Assembly (NCBI GenBank): GCA_020634885.1
Contig: JACKAW010000001.1
Location: 1 to 64,000, forward strand
Source of the DNA: Anaerolineales bacterium
GTDB taxonomy: Bacteria > Chloroflexota > Anaerolineae > Anaerolineales > Villigracilaceae
DNA: 64,000 nucleotides
Direction of reading: 5' to 3'
A program made the translations under genes and the position numbers. A model generated the notes under the pieces. It was not told the DNA's origin and ran no database searches. It worked only from the letters and a program-made list of their open reading frames with translations. Every line of letters starts with the position of its first letter. The stretch's first letter is position 1. Shown here in pieces: positions 38,382 to 47,462 of the stretch.

Positions 38382-40577
38382 TTATTTTATTTTTCCCAGC
38401 GCCTTCAAAACTCGCTCTGGCGTGAACGGAAATTCATCGATCCATACTCCGGTGGCATCGTAAATGGCAGCCGCAATGGCAGGAGCCACAGGCAGGTAGG
38501 GCAGTTCACCCATGCCGCGCGCTCCCCAGGGTCCATTCGGGTCTGGCACTTCTACGATGACGGATTCCACTTTTTCGGGAATATCAAGAATGGTGGGTAG
38601 CAGGTAGGTGCTGAACTGGTCGGTGAGCACGCGCCCGTCTTTGGTTTTGTATTCTTCCAATACGGCGTATCCATGTGCCTGAACTACCGCGCCTTCGATC
38701 TGTGCGGCAACGAGGTCTGGGTTGATCGCTTTGCCAACATCATCGGCTGAAACGATGCGCTTCACATGTACATGACCGGTTTCAGTGTCCACTTCCACCT
38801 CTGCGGCTTGTGCCACATATGCATATTGGAAGTTCGGCATAGAGTAACCGGTATCATGATTCATCGGGGTAGTGGGCGGCGCAAAATAGGAAAACTCTGC
38901 AATGGCGGGGCGTTCTTCTGAATTCCATTTTGCCAGCGCCGCTTCGGCTGCACCTTTGACGGAATTGCCCGCCATAAAAGTGAGACGGGATGCAGAAGCC
39001 GAGCCGGGGTTGCCCTGCGTGGCAGTATCCGAGGTGTGCATTTCAACCATTTCAAGCGGTACGCCCACAACTTCTGCCGCCATTTGCGACATCACAGTCT
39101 GAAAGCCCTGCCCAACTTCAGCGCCGGCGTGGTGCAATACCACCCGTTCGATCTTGCCGTTGCCGTGAATTTCAACCTTTGCCCAGCAGTTCTCTTTGTA
39201 GCCAAAAGAAAAGCCGACATTCTTAAACCCTGCTGCAAATCCTCGTCCACGCACTATGGCAGATTTCTTTGCAACAGGCTTTTTCTTCCAATTCATTTTC
39301 TTCCATTTGAAAGAGTCGCGCGCCGCTTCGATACATTCGGTAATGCTGACGGGGTTTGGGGTGGGGGTTCCCACGCTCATGGTGTCGCCGGTTTTGAGCG
39401 CATTCTTCAAGCGAAATTCCACCGGATCCATGCCAAGTTTTTCGGCGAGTTTGTTCATTTGGCTTTCTGCCATAAAGAGCGCCTGTGGTGCGCCAAACCC
39501 ACGGAAGGCGGCGCCGGGCACATTGTTGGTATACACACCGTACACATCTGTTTTGACATTGGGTACGTTATAGGGTCCGCTGGAGGTAATGGTGGCATTG
39601 CCAAGCACTTTGTTGGTGGTGTACATATACGCGCCGCCATCGCCGATCAATTCATTTTGCACTGCCACAAGTTTGCCGTCTTTTGTTGCGCCCCATTTTG
39701 CGCGAAGTAGAACGGCGTGGCGTTTGCCGTGCCCAATGATCGATTCGCGGCGAGACCAGACGATCTTCACCGGTCGTTTCAGATTCATGGCTGCAAGCGC
39801 CAGCACAACCTGAACAGAAAGATCTTCGCGTCCGCCAAATGCGCCGCCGATGGCGGGATAGATGATGCGTACCTGTTCGTTGGGGATTCCTAATGAGTGC
39901 GCCACTGTCTCACGGTCGGCATGGGTCCACTGACCGGCGCTTTCGACGACGATGCGTCCTTCTTCATCCAGATAGGCAAGCCCCGCCTCAGGCTGGAGAT
40001 AGGCATGTTCCTGCACCGGTGTTTGGTACTCGCCTTCAACGATCACATCTGCCTGGGCGAATCCCGCGTCCACATCCCCTTTGCGGATTTTGTAATGAAC
40101 GCAGACGTTGCTCTCGCCACGGTCTGGGTGTAGGATGGCGGCTTCGGGCTGCATGGCAAGCACCGGGTCGAGCAGAGGCGGAAGGTCTTCGTAATCCACC
40201 TCGATCAATTTTATGGCGGCGGCGGCTTGGGCTTCTGTCTCAGCCACGACCACGGCAATTTGATCACCTACAAAGCGGACAATATCGGTGTAGGGTTTGC
40301 TGGCTCCGGGTCCGCATAATACAGGCTGATCGGGAATTTGCAAACCGTATTCGTTAACGGGAATATCCTTGGCGGTATAAACTGCCGCTACGCCCGGGGA
40401 GGCGAGCGCTTTTTCTATGTGAATGTTCAATACCCGCGCATGAGGTCGCTCTGCCATGAGAATTTTCATGTGGAGCATATTTTGTTTGTGCAGGTCGCCG
40501 GGGTATTGGGTTTCGCCCGTTACTTTTCCTCGGGCATCAATACGTGTGGGAGATGAGCCAACAGAGTGATTTGACAT
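38382..40577 (-). CDS. Xanthine dehydrogenase-like molybdenum-binding large subunit
   Basis: This 731-residue protein is the molybdopterin-binding subunit of a xanthine-oxidase-family hydroxylase. It has the a/b hammerhead region (about 20-125), GAFGGRED, GAAFRGFGAPQALFMAE (MoCo-binding) and GAEVGQG. The end contains ARGMGELPYLPVAPAI, whose glutamate takes the catalytic place of the GExP segment. The substrate-determining residues cannot be read, so aldehyde, xanthine, nicotinate or other substrates remain possible. It stands between a small membrane gene and xdhC, on one minus-strand unit with the fused FAD/FeS gene upstream. Confidence 0.93.
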   Translation of the reverse strand: MSNHSVGSSPTRIDARGKVTGETQYPGDLHKQNMLHMKILMAERPHARVLNIHIEKALASPGVAAVYTAKDIPVNEYGLQIPDQPVLCGPGASKPYTDIVRFVGDQIAVVVAETEAQAAAAIKLIEVDYEDLPPLLDPVLAMQPEAAILHPDRGESNVCVHYKIRKGDVDAGFAQADVIVEGEYQTPVQEHAYLQPEAGLAYLDEEGRIVVESAGQWTHADRETVAHSLGIPNEQVRIIYPAIGGAFGGREDLSVQVVLALAAMNLKRPVKIVWSRRESIIGHGKRHAVLLRAKWGATKDGKLVAVQNELIGDGGAYMYTTNKVLGNATITSSGPYNVPNVKTDVYGVYTNNVPGAAFRGFGAPQALFMAESQMNKLAEKLGMDPVEFRLKNALKTGDTMSVGTPTPNPVSITECIEAARDSFKWKKMNWKKKPVAKKSAIVRGRGFAAGFKNVGFSFGYKENCWAKVEIHGNGKIERVVLHHAGAEVGQGFQTVMSQMAAEVVGVPLEMVEMHTSDTATQGNPGSASASRLTFMAGNSVKGAAEAALAKWNSEERPAIAEFSYFAPPTTPMNHDTGYSMPNFQYAYVAQAAEVEVDTETGHVHVKRIVSADDVGKAINPDLVAAQIEGAVVQAHGYAVLEEYKTKDGRVLTDQFSTYLLPTILDIPEKVESVIVEVPDPNGPWGARGMGELPYLPVAPAIAAAIYDATGVWIDEFPFTPERVLKALGKIK

Positions 40578-40581
40578 GGGT

Positions 40582-41001
40582 TTATCTTTTATAAGGTTTT
40601 ACTTTTACCTTGGGGGGTGGGGCATCCAGTGGTCCATATTGCGAGGGTCTTATCATGCGGTACATGATGGCGTAGAACATCGAAAGCGTTGAGCCAAGCA
40701 GGATGGTGTAGAACACGCCAGCCAAAAAATAGGCGTAAAAATGCTGGGTTTTTGCAATGGGCGCCAGAAGCATCATTAACCCGTTGGATTGGTAAAACAA
40801 GTTGGGAAAGCGGGGGTAACCAAGCAGTTCATACGGCAGCGCCATGCGGTTGCTGATCGCAAATTTGACCGTTTCGACACCGGCGGCATACGAGATGATC
40901 GGGATCAAGATCATCATCACGCAGCCGATGCCGCGCCAGGCGTAGTGGGGCTGGTTGCTTTTTTCTTTTACTTTCTTGCGGGTGCTATGGTATTTACTCA
41001 T
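40582..41001 (-). CDS. Small membrane protein inside the molybdenum-hydroxylase cluster
   Basis: This 139-residue protein has a basic N-terminus (KYHSTRKKVKEKS), a membrane segment at about 27-48 (IGCVMMILIPIISYAAGV) and a second at about 88-115 (YAYFLAGVFYTILLGSTLSMFYAI), ending in a Pro/Lys-rich tail (KVKVKPYKR). It is inserted between the FAD/FeS gene (15 bp away) and the MoCo gene (4 bp away), so it is translated with them. Its role is unknown; small membrane proteins in such clusters could dock the enzyme to the membrane. Confidence 0.75.
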   Translation of the reverse strand: MSKYHSTRKKVKEKSNQPHYAWRGIGCVMMILIPIISYAAGVETVKFAISNRMALPYELLGYPRFPNLFYQSNGLMMLLAPIAKTQHFYAYFLAGVFYTILLGSTLSMFYAIMYRMIRPSQYGPLDAPPPKVKVKPYKR

Positions 41002-41016
41002 CAGGGTCTCTCAAAA

Positions 41017-42414
41017 TTAGGAGTTGCTTGCCTCTTCAATGGCTTTGACGATCTTGTAATAGCCTGTGCAGCGGCACAGATTTCCTGTAATGGCTTGTTC
41101 GATCTCATTGCGGGTGGGGTTTGGTTTTTCTTCGAGCAATTTTGTGCCAGACATGATGAAGCCGGGGATGCAGTACCCGCACTGTACGGCGTTTTGTTCG
41201 ATGAATTTCGCCTGCACCGGATTGAGCGAAGCGCCTTCTGCCAGCCCTTCAATGGTGATGATCTCTGCGCCGTGAGCGCGCGGGGCAGGGACGAGGCAGG
41301 ACATGACGGCTTTCCCATCCAGGAATACGGTACACGCGCCGCATTCGCCTTCGGCACAGCCTTCTTTTGTGCCGACCATTACCCCTTCTTCTCTCAGCAG
41401 ACGCAGGAGGGTTTTTTCATGCCCGCTGTTGAAGGTGTATTTTTTGCCGTTGACGGTTGTTTCAATGGGGGCGGTTGGGAATTCTGAATTTTGAATTCCT
41501 GTTTCGGGTTTGGTGGTTGCCAACAGAATGGGTTTCTTGGGCATGCCCGCCTGTTCTTTTCCGTCACGGATGGCGGTTAATCCGCGTTGGGTGATGACCC
41601 GTACCATTTCTTTGCGGTAACTGGCGCTGCTGCGTACATCCGAGATCGGTTTGGCTGATTTGACGGCGAGTTCTGCGGCGGCGGCGATGTTATTATCGTT
41701 GAGTTTTTTGCCAACGAGGAATTTTTCAGCTTGCAACGCGTGGGTGATGATGGGCGTTACCGCTCCCAGTGTGATGGAGGCTGATTTAACGGTATCCCCT
41801 TTGAGGTCCAGAATGAGAGCCGCATTGACGAGGGAGATGGCTTGCGCGCGGCGCAGCGCCAGTTTGATGAATGTCCCGCGCTGGGTTTTGGTCATGGCAG
41901 GGAAGGAGATATCCACGAGCATTTCATCGGGTTCCATCACAGTCTTGCGAACACCGAGATAGAATTTTTTTAACGGCACGGTACGCGTCTTGCGTGTAGA
42001 TACTAGCGTGACGTTTGCGCCCAACGCCATAAGCGGCGCGATGGTGTCGTTGGCGGGTGAGCCGGTAATGAGGTTGCCCGCCACGGTGCCGCGGTTGCGG
42101 ATCTGCGGCGCACCGACTTCCCACGCGGCTCTGGCGAGTGGGTAGGCTCGGCTGCGAAGTAGTTTGGAGGAAGCGCAATCATTGTGGGTAACCAATGCGC
42201 CAAGATGAATGACTTCATCTTCGTCCATGGTGATCTGGTTTAACTGGGGGATGCGGGTGATATCGATGAGCGTTTCAACGCCTTTGCGAGCGCCGCGCTC
42301 AAGCTCGAGGATGAGGTCTGTGCCTCCGGCAACAACACGGGCGCTTTCACGTTTTTCAGAAAGCAGGCGCGTTACTTCCTCGATGGATTCTGCGTTTATA
42401 TAATTTTGCCACAT
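41017..42414 (-). CDS. Fused FAD-binding and 2Fe-2S subunit of molybdenum hydroxylase
   Basis: This 465-residue protein joins two subunits of the xanthine dehydrogenase family. Residues 1-285 are the FAD domain (VVAGGTDLILELERG, QIRNRGTVAGNLITGSPANDTIAPLMAL, CO-dehydrogenase-like end). After a linker (about 286-318) the 2Fe-2S domain follows: EGCAEGECGACTVFLDGKAVMSC (first cluster) and CGYCIPGFIMS...CRCTGYYKI (second cluster). The FAD-then-FeS order is the reverse of the usual single-chain XDH arrangement (FeS-FAD-Mo). It feeds electrons from the MoCo subunit to an acceptor. Confidence 0.93.
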   Translation of the reverse strand: MWQNYINAESIEEVTRLLSEKRESARVVAGGTDLILELERGARKGVETLIDITRIPQLNQITMDEDEVIHLGALVTHNDCASSKLLRSRAYPLARAAWEVGAPQIRNRGTVAGNLITGSPANDTIAPLMALGANVTLVSTRKTRTVPLKKFYLGVRKTVMEPDEMLVDISFPAMTKTQRGTFIKLALRRAQAISLVNAALILDLKGDTVKSASITLGAVTPIITHALQAEKFLVGKKLNDNNIAAAAELAVKSAKPISDVRSSASYRKEMVRVITQRGLTAIRDGKEQAGMPKKPILLATTKPETGIQNSEFPTAPIETTVNGKKYTFNSGHEKTLLRLLREEGVMVGTKEGCAEGECGACTVFLDGKAVMSCLVPAPRAHGAEIITIEGLAEGASLNPVQAKFIEQNAVQCGYCIPGFIMSGTKLLEEKPNPTRNEIEQAITGNLCRCTGYYKIVKAIEEASNS

Positions 42415-42424
42415 GTGTATAACC

Positions 42425-42456
42425 TACAGGGGCACGATATTATCGTGCCCCTGTAA
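42425..42456. repeat. Perfect palindrome upstream of molybdenum-hydroxylase cluster
   Basis: TACAGGGGCACGATA is followed directly by its reverse complement TATCGTGCCCCTGTA with a 1-2 bp centre, in the 45-bp gap between two minus-strand genes. No T-run follows on either strand in the right place, so it is not a standard terminator. It resembles REP-type palindromes. Confidence 0.6.
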
Positions 42457-42459
42457 AAA

Positions 42460-42981
42460 TTACTGATTTCCCGTTACGACTTCGGAACGGCGGTCAAATG
42501 TTTCCACGGCAAGGCGTGCAAGCGTGGTGATGTTGCGAATGGCTGCGGGCAGTGCGGCTTCGTCGCCCAGGCTGGCTTCTACATTATCCAGCGCGCTTTT
42601 TATTTGCTCTGCAAGGTCAAAGAAGGCGGCATCGAATTGATAGATGGACTCAAGTTCTTTTTCGTTGATCTTGACCGCATCGAACATGCCGGAATAGCCA
42701 CGGGCTGCCTTGCTGATCTTGTCGATGAAGGTTCGCAGGGCGAGGGCGGCTTTTTCCATGTCATCTACATGAGAGTACAAGCTTTGTGAAACCATGTCTG
42801 CCTGTAAGTTTGAGGCACGGCTCCATTGTTCTTCAAAACGACGAGCCACGGTTTCCCTTAGCAATTTATCTGCATCACGGCGGTTCTGTCTTTCAACATA
42901 GCCGCTAAAACCGGGGATGTAGGACAATAACTTCTTGAACGGGTCTACCTGACTACTTACTTTTTCAAAAAAATCGCTCAT
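42460..42981 (-). CDS. Unknown helical protein
   Basis: This 173-residue protein begins MSDFFEKVSSQVDPFKKLLSYIPGFSGYVERQNRRDADKLLRETVARRFEEQW and is helical throughout, with a central DMEKAALALRTFIDKISKAARGYSGMFDAVKI and a C-terminal IRNITTLARLAVETFDRRSEVV. It has no catalytic motif or membrane segment. It could be a structural or regulatory helical bundle. A ribosome-binding site AGGAG precedes its ATG. It lies upstream of the molybdenum-hydroxylase cluster, separated from it by the palindrome at 42425-42456. Confidence 0.72.
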   Translation of the reverse strand: MSDFFEKVSSQVDPFKKLLSYIPGFSGYVERQNRRDADKLLRETVARRFEEQWSRASNLQADMVSQSLYSHVDDMEKAALALRTFIDKISKAARGYSGMFDAVKINEKELESIYQFDAAFFDLAEQIKSALDNVEASLGDEAALPAAIRNITTLARLAVETFDRRSEVVTGNQ

Positions 42982-43095
42982 TTGAGCCTCCTGCCAAAGT
43001 ATACGGATTGTTCCAATAAATCGTTTCTTTTGCCTTGATTATTATATCGTTTAATACCAGTTATAATCAAGAAATAATTTTTTTAGGAGATTTCA

Positions 43096-44514
43096 ATGTC
43101 TGACCATGTGAAAGAATTACTCGATTTAGTCGAGAACAGTATTGCGGTTGAAGGTGCGAATGTTCGCGTAGTGGACGCCGAAAAATTCAGGAAGAATGTT
43201 GGCAAACTGGTGGAACGCTCTGCGCTCGCTTCAGACTCATCTGCGGGCTGGGCTCGGTTTCTGGTACGTGCTGCTGCGCTGGAGCTTGGTGTGTACCCCG
43301 CTTCAATTCACGAACTGTATATGGCTCGCGGGCGCGAAGATGCCCCCATGACCTTTAGCACTCCGGCTTTCAATTTGCGGGCGTTATCTCACCATGCAGC
43401 CCGTGCCATGTTCCGCGCGGCAAACAAGATCAACGCTGGGGCATTCATTTTTGAATTGGCTCGCTCTGAAATGAGCTATACATTCCAGCGCCCTTCGGAA
43501 TATTCCACAAATATTCTTGGTGCGGCAGTAGCAGAAGGCTATAAAGGACCGGTTTTCATTCAGGGCGATCATTTTCAGGTTTCCGCAAAAAAATATAAAA
43601 CCGACTCCGAAGCTGAATTGCAAGCTGTGCGCGATCTGTGCGTAGAAGCAATGGCGGCTGGATTCTATAATATTGATGTGGATACTTCCACTTTGGTGGA
43701 TATTCATCTGCCCACCGTGGAAGCACAGCAGGAATTGAACAGCAAACTATCTGCTGAACTTTCTGCATTTATTCGCAAGAACGAACCGGCTGGTGTGACC
43801 ATTTCCATTGGCGGTGAGATCGGCGAAGTGGGCACTGAAAATTCCACTGAACCCGAATTGCGCGCTTATATGGATGCCTACAATGCCAACTTGCAGAAGT
43901 TAGCCCCCGGCAAGGCTGGTTTGAGCAAGATCAGTGTGCTGACGGGCACTTCTCATGGCGGTACGGTACTGCCAGATGGCTCCATTGCTGAAGTAAGTAT
44001 TGCTTTTGATGTTCTTCGTGACCTAAGCCGTGTTGCCCGCAAAGATTATGGCATGGGCGGCACTGTTCAGCACGGCGCTTCCACGGTTCCTGAAGAAAAC
44101 TTTAATAAGTTCGTGCAAAACGAAGCGATTGAAGTTCACCTCGCCACGAATTTTGCAACCATGTTTTTTGAAAATATTCCTGACGGTTTCAGGCAGGAAA
44201 TGTACGCATGGTTGGATACGAACTCGGCGGCAGACCGCAAGCCCGGCATGACCGACGAGCAGTTCTACTACAAGGTTCGTAAGAATGCAATCGGTCCCTT
44301 TAAAGCCCAATCGTATGGCTTGCCCGCCGAAGTTCATGCGAAGTTGGGCGCTGCATGGGAGGCGCAGTTTGACAAACTCTTTAATTTACTCGGTTTGAAA
44401 GACACAAAAAAATTCACCGATAAGTTCATTACACCGGTGAAGGTTGCTCCTGTGCTCGCGGATTATGTCAAGGAAGATGTTGCGGCTGAGGATGTAAGCG
44501 ACCTTTCAGATTAA
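43096..44514 (+). CDS. Class II fructose-bisphosphate-aldolase-family protein
   Basis: This 472-residue protein has an N-terminal extension (about 1-85, helical, VKELLDLVENSIAVEGANVRVV) before the class II aldolase core: MTFSTPAFNLRALSHHAARAMF, VFIQGDHFQVS (zinc ligands), FYNIDVDTSTLVDI, GGEIGEVGTENSTEPELRAY, and GTSHGGTVLPDGSIAEVSI and GTVQHGAST (zinc/phosphate site). These zinc enzymes cleave ketose bisphosphates; FBP or tagatose bisphosphate are possible. It has AGGAGATTTCA before the ATG. It and the NUDIX gene after it are co-directional with a 5-bp gap. Confidence 0.92.
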   Translation: MSDHVKELLDLVENSIAVEGANVRVVDAEKFRKNVGKLVERSALASDSSAGWARFLVRAAALELGVYPASIHELYMARGREDAPMTFSTPAFNLRALSHHAARAMFRAANKINAGAFIFELARSEMSYTFQRPSEYSTNILGAAVAEGYKGPVFIQGDHFQVSAKKYKTDSEAELQAVRDLCVEAMAAGFYNIDVDTSTLVDIHLPTVEAQQELNSKLSAELSAFIRKNEPAGVTISIGGEIGEVGTENSTEPELRAYMDAYNANLQKLAPGKAGLSKISVLTGTSHGGTVLPDGSIAEVSIAFDVLRDLSRVARKDYGMGGTVQHGASTVPEENFNKFVQNEAIEVHLATNFATMFFENIPDGFRQEMYAWLDTNSAADRKPGMTDEQFYYKVRKNAIGPFKAQSYGLPAEVHAKLGAAWEAQFDKLFNLLGLKDTKKFTDKFITPVKVAPVLADYVKEDVAAEDVSDLSD

Positions 44515-44519
44515 AATCC

Positions 44520-45017
44520 ATGCCTGTTTCAGACCAGGGTATTACGAACGACCGATATACACTCATTCCCCGCACGGCGATTTTCGTCCGGCGCGGGGAT
44601 GAGTATTTATTGCTCAAAGGCGCTCCCACAAAAAGGCTTTGGGCAGGTAAATACAACGGCTTGGGCGGTCATGTGGATAGGGGCGAGGATGTTCTCTCGT
44701 CTGCGCATCGTGAGTTGCTGGAAGAGGCTGGTGTTACGGCTGACCTTTGGCTCGCGGGAACGATGATCGTAGACGCCGGGGATGTGGGCGTTTGTCTGTT
44801 TGTTGTGGTGGGGGAGAACGCTCAAGGCGAAGTGACAGACTCTATAGAGGGGAAACCAGAATGGGTTAGGTATGAAGCGTTGAGGCTGTTGCCGGTTGTA
44901 TCTGATCTGCCAATCCTGCTTGAACGAATCCATTCCATGCGGCGTGGTGATTCCCCTTTTTCTGCCCGCTCTTTTTATAAGGATGATGAATTAGTAGTTG
45001 AGTTCGCAAAAAAATAA
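44520..45017 (+). CDS. NUDIX hydrolase
   Basis: This 165-residue protein contains the NUDIX box GGHVDRGEDVLSSAHRELLEEAGV (the GX5EX7REUXEEXGU pattern) at about residues 49-71. The upstream strand region TAIFVRRGDEYLLLKGAPTKRLWAGKYNGL fits the family. NUDIX enzymes cleave nucleoside diphosphates linked to a moiety X; the substrate cannot be read. It starts 5 bp after the aldolase stop, so it is in the same transcription unit and ends at the bidirectional terminator at 45015-45043. Confidence 0.93.
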   Translation: MPVSDQGITNDRYTLIPRTAIFVRRGDEYLLLKGAPTKRLWAGKYNGLGGHVDRGEDVLSSAHRELLEEAGVTADLWLAGTMIVDAGDVGVCLFVVVGENAQGEVTDSIEGKPEWVRYEALRLLPVVSDLPILLERIHSMRRGDSPFSARSFYKDDELVVEFAKK

Positions 45018-45043
45018 CCGCGTTCAAGCGGTTATTTTTTTGC
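45015..45043. terminator. Bidirectional terminator
   Basis: AATAACCGC, loop GTTCAA, GCGGTTATTTTTTT: a GC-rich six-pair stem followed by a T-run on both strands. It serves the NUDIX gene (plus) and the lipoprotein gene at 45059 (minus). Confidence 0.85.
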
Positions 45044-45058
45044 GAAATTTGCAGGATT

Positions 45059-45832
45059 TTACGGGATACTGTACGTTTGTAATTCAGTGGTGGAAGTGAA
45101 CGAAGAGCCGCTGAAATCTATGTTTTCAATGGATTTGACATACCCAACCCCCGGCGCATACCAGACGATGCTTGTGCCGTTGACCATGTATGGAACCTGA
45201 CTGCCTTGAAAATCTACGCTGATCTGGGCGTTGAATGTGGCTTGAATACGGGTTGCATTGAAAGTTCCGGCAGGGACGGTTATTGTCTCGGATCCTAGTT
45301 CCTGCATTTCCAAGTCGAAAGTTCCGGGTGATTGCGTTGCGCCTTCGGGGGTTGCCACTGAACCTTCCATTGTGAGTTTGTAGTTCCATGTTTGTCCTGG
45401 GGCAATGGATGCAGGTAGACTGAGACCGGAGACTTCAAGGGTCTTGAAACCCGAGATCATGTTTTGCATGGAAACGCTGGCTGTGGTTCCGCCGCCAAGT
45501 TGGTAGGCGACCAATCCTTCAGGTGTGCATATCCATGCTTGTTCTACTTTTTGATTTGGAAAATTGGAGGTAAGTGTAAAGCCGCCCGGGCGGGTTTCAG
45601 TAATAGTATCTGAGTATGTGAAATCGCCATTGGGTCCGCCTGTGCTGCTGTAAACCCAAGCCGCCCCCTTTGCAACCGGGAGAAGATTATTCTCACATGA
45701 GCCATCAGAAGCCTGTTCTGAATTTGCTTGTGCCGTATTGGGGAGCATGACGGGAAGGACGGGGGCGCTGTTGGAACTGCAAGCGCTGATGATCAGAATA
45801 CCAGTGAGGAGGATGGGTAGCAGTTTTTGCAT
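45059..45832 (-). CDS. Lipoprotein, unknown function
   Basis: This 257-residue protein has a lipoprotein signal with cysteine 18 (IISAC) after the ATG at 45832; upstream frame is not used. A Pro/Ser/Ala linker is followed by a domain with a CENNLLPVAKGAAWVYSSTG start, LTSNFPNQKVEQAWICTPEGL and TITVPAGTFNATRIQATFNA, then VVWYAPGVGYVKSIE. This resembles DUF3108-like or outer-membrane lipid-transfer-like beta barrels (TETIKVPAGTFDA... pattern). It is extracellular. Its neighbour upstream is the histidine kinase gene 45889-47055. Confidence 0.85.
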   Translation of the reverse strand: MQKLLPILLTGILIISACSSNSAPVLPVMLPNTAQANSEQASDGSCENNLLPVAKGAAWVYSSTGGPNGDFTYSDTITETRPGGFTLTSNFPNQKVEQAWICTPEGLVAYQLGGGTTASVSMQNMISGFKTLEVSGLSLPASIAPGQTWNYKLTMEGSVATPEGATQSPGTFDLEMQELGSETITVPAGTFNATRIQATFNAQISVDFQGSQVPYMVNGTSIVWYAPGVGYVKSIENIDFSGSSFTSTTELQTYSIP

Positions 45833-45888
45833 GGTGTCCGTTTTGTGTTGGCATGATAATACTGATTTAAAGAAATAACTGTTGCAAT

Positions 45889-47055
45889 TCAGTGCCATTT
45901 CAATAACGAAATTGTGAACGTACTGCCGGAGCCCGGTTGGCTGTCTACTTCAAGGGTTCCACGGTGCTGTTTGATGACCTGACGGGTGATGGAAAGACCG
46001 ATACCAAGCCCGCTGTATAGTTCTTCGTCGCTTTTTTCAAGATGGAAGAAACGGTCGAAAATACGCGGGCGGATCTGCGGGTCGATACCGATACCATAGT
46101 CCACTACACTGAGGGTGACGTGGTTGGGCTGCTCAAAAAAGCGGATTTCCACAATTCCATTGGGACGGCTGAATTTGATGGCGTTATCCAGCAAACCAGT
46201 AATGGCGCGTTCAAGAGATGTTTCATCTCCGGGAATGGTGGGGATTTTGATGCCGCTCCTGATTTTAATTGTAACCCCGCGTACTTTTGCTTTATTTGCG
46301 AGTTTTTCGATAATTTTGGTTACGAGATTGATCAGGTCAACAGGTTGAAAATCACGAAGGACAAGTTCTTGCTCTTGTAAAAAAAGGAGGTCGTTCGTCA
46401 GGTTTACGATCTGGTCTACATTACGGCTGACCACGTCAATGGCAGATTGGAGCTGGTCTCCGCTGAGTTTGCCTTGTTTGATGGTGTGTAAATATCCGCT
46501 TGCCGCCATAAGCGGAGTTCGCAGCTCATGGGCAATGGAAGTTAGGAATTCATTTCTTGCCAGGTCTTGTTCGGCAAGTTTTTGATACGCGTTGGCAAGT
46601 TCGCTTGCCCGCAGCCGCAGGTCTTCAATGGCGAGTTGGTCATTCTGCCTCAAGCGGTTGCTGATCTCGGAGATCATGGCTGTGGATACGCTCGGGCTAT
46701 GTTTTAGTACGCGGTCGAAACCCTGTTTATCGAGTTCGAGGACAACGCACGGGGTTGTTGAACTGACGGTGGCTGCACGCGGCGCATTGTGGATGAGCGC
46801 CATTTCGCCAAAAAAATCTCCCGCTCGAAGCGTGATAAGAAGACGTTTATCTGCATTGTTGATCGTTTTGGTGACTTCAAATTCGCCTTCGAGGATCATG
46901 TAAAACGTATGCTCGATCTCATCTTCCTTGCAGAGTACAGTTCCTGTCGGGTAGGATTTGATCTGACTGTTGATGATGATCTCCTGTACTTCCTCAGGTT
47001 TGATACCGGGGAATGCACGGGGGATGATTCTTGCGGGGGTTCGAATGGTGGTCAT
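45889..47055 (-). CDS. cNMP-binding histidine kinase
   Basis: This 388-residue protein has an N-terminal cyclic-nucleotide-binding domain (about 15-130, FYMILEGEFEV, GDFFGEMALIHNAPRAATV), a coiled region (about 130-160), then a HisKA dimerisation domain with His in SIAHELRTPL (near 176), and an HATPase_c domain with DNAIKF, VVDYGIGI, GLGIGLSI motifs. It has no membrane segment, so it is a cytosolic sensor kinase without its own receiver domain; no response regulator gene is adjacent. The cNMP domain lacks the strongly conserved RxS phosphate-binding arginine motif in an obvious form (the PRAATVSS segment is present). Confidence 0.95.
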   Translation of the reverse strand: MTTIRTPARIIPRAFPGIKPEEVQEIIINSQIKSYPTGTVLCKEDEIEHTFYMILEGEFEVTKTINNADKRLLITLRAGDFFGEMALIHNAPRAATVSSTTPCVVLELDKQGFDRVLKHSPSVSTAMISEISNRLRQNDQLAIEDLRLRASELANAYQKLAEQDLARNEFLTSIAHELRTPLMAASGYLHTIKQGKLSGDQLQSAIDVVSRNVDQIVNLTNDLLFLQEQELVLRDFQPVDLINLVTKIIEKLANKAKVRGVTIKIRSGIKIPTIPGDETSLERAITGLLDNAIKFSRPNGIVEIRFFEQPNHVTLSVVDYGIGIDPQIRPRIFDRFFHLEKSDEELYSGLGIGLSITRQVIKQHRGTLEVDSQPGSGSTFTISLLKWH

Positions 47056-47107
47056 AGGATCAATTTATTTTAGCATGTTCGCTTTATATTTATTTCACCC
47101 ATTAGGG

Positions 47108-47338
47108 CTATATCTTGCCGCGCCTTTGTGTTTTGATATTTGAACCGGCGGATTTATCCTTTGTTTCGTCTTTAAGTTCGGTAATTTCTTTTAAAGTTTG
47201 CTCGAACCAATCGGTGATTTGCTTTTGCTTGGGTGGTCTGTGACCTTTTAGATAACGAATAAAGGCAATGATATCAAGCAGGCGCATTTCGTCAAAGGAT
47301 TCTATTTCTTCCAAGATGATCTTTTCGAGTTCGCGCAT
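47108..47338 (-). CDS. Unknown small protein
   Basis: This 76-residue protein starts at the ATG at 47338 (MRELEKIILEEIESF) with AGGAG upstream; a longer frame starts 27 bp before it. It is highly charged with an acidic N-terminus and a basic C-terminus (KSAGSNIKTQRRGKI). The pattern DEMRLLDIIAFIRYLKGHR resembles short helical domains. No family recognised. Confidence 0.65.
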   Translation of the reverse strand: MRELEKIILEEIESFDEMRLLDIIAFIRYLKGHRPPKQKQITDWFEQTLKEITELKDETKDKSAGSNIKTQRRGKI

Positions 47339-47462
47339 GTCGTCTCCTGTGAATTGCTGCATCACTAAATTTATTTTACGACTATTTTGATGTAGGTGGT
47401 AAGAAAGCGTATTGTGTTTTCATCGTAAAATAGCCCGATCATTCCCCTGCTTAGGAGCCATC

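Noticed and set aside
39036..39710. Plus-strand frame antisense to the MoCo subunit
   Set aside because: Long only because of codon bias in the real gene; no start signal or recognisable domain.
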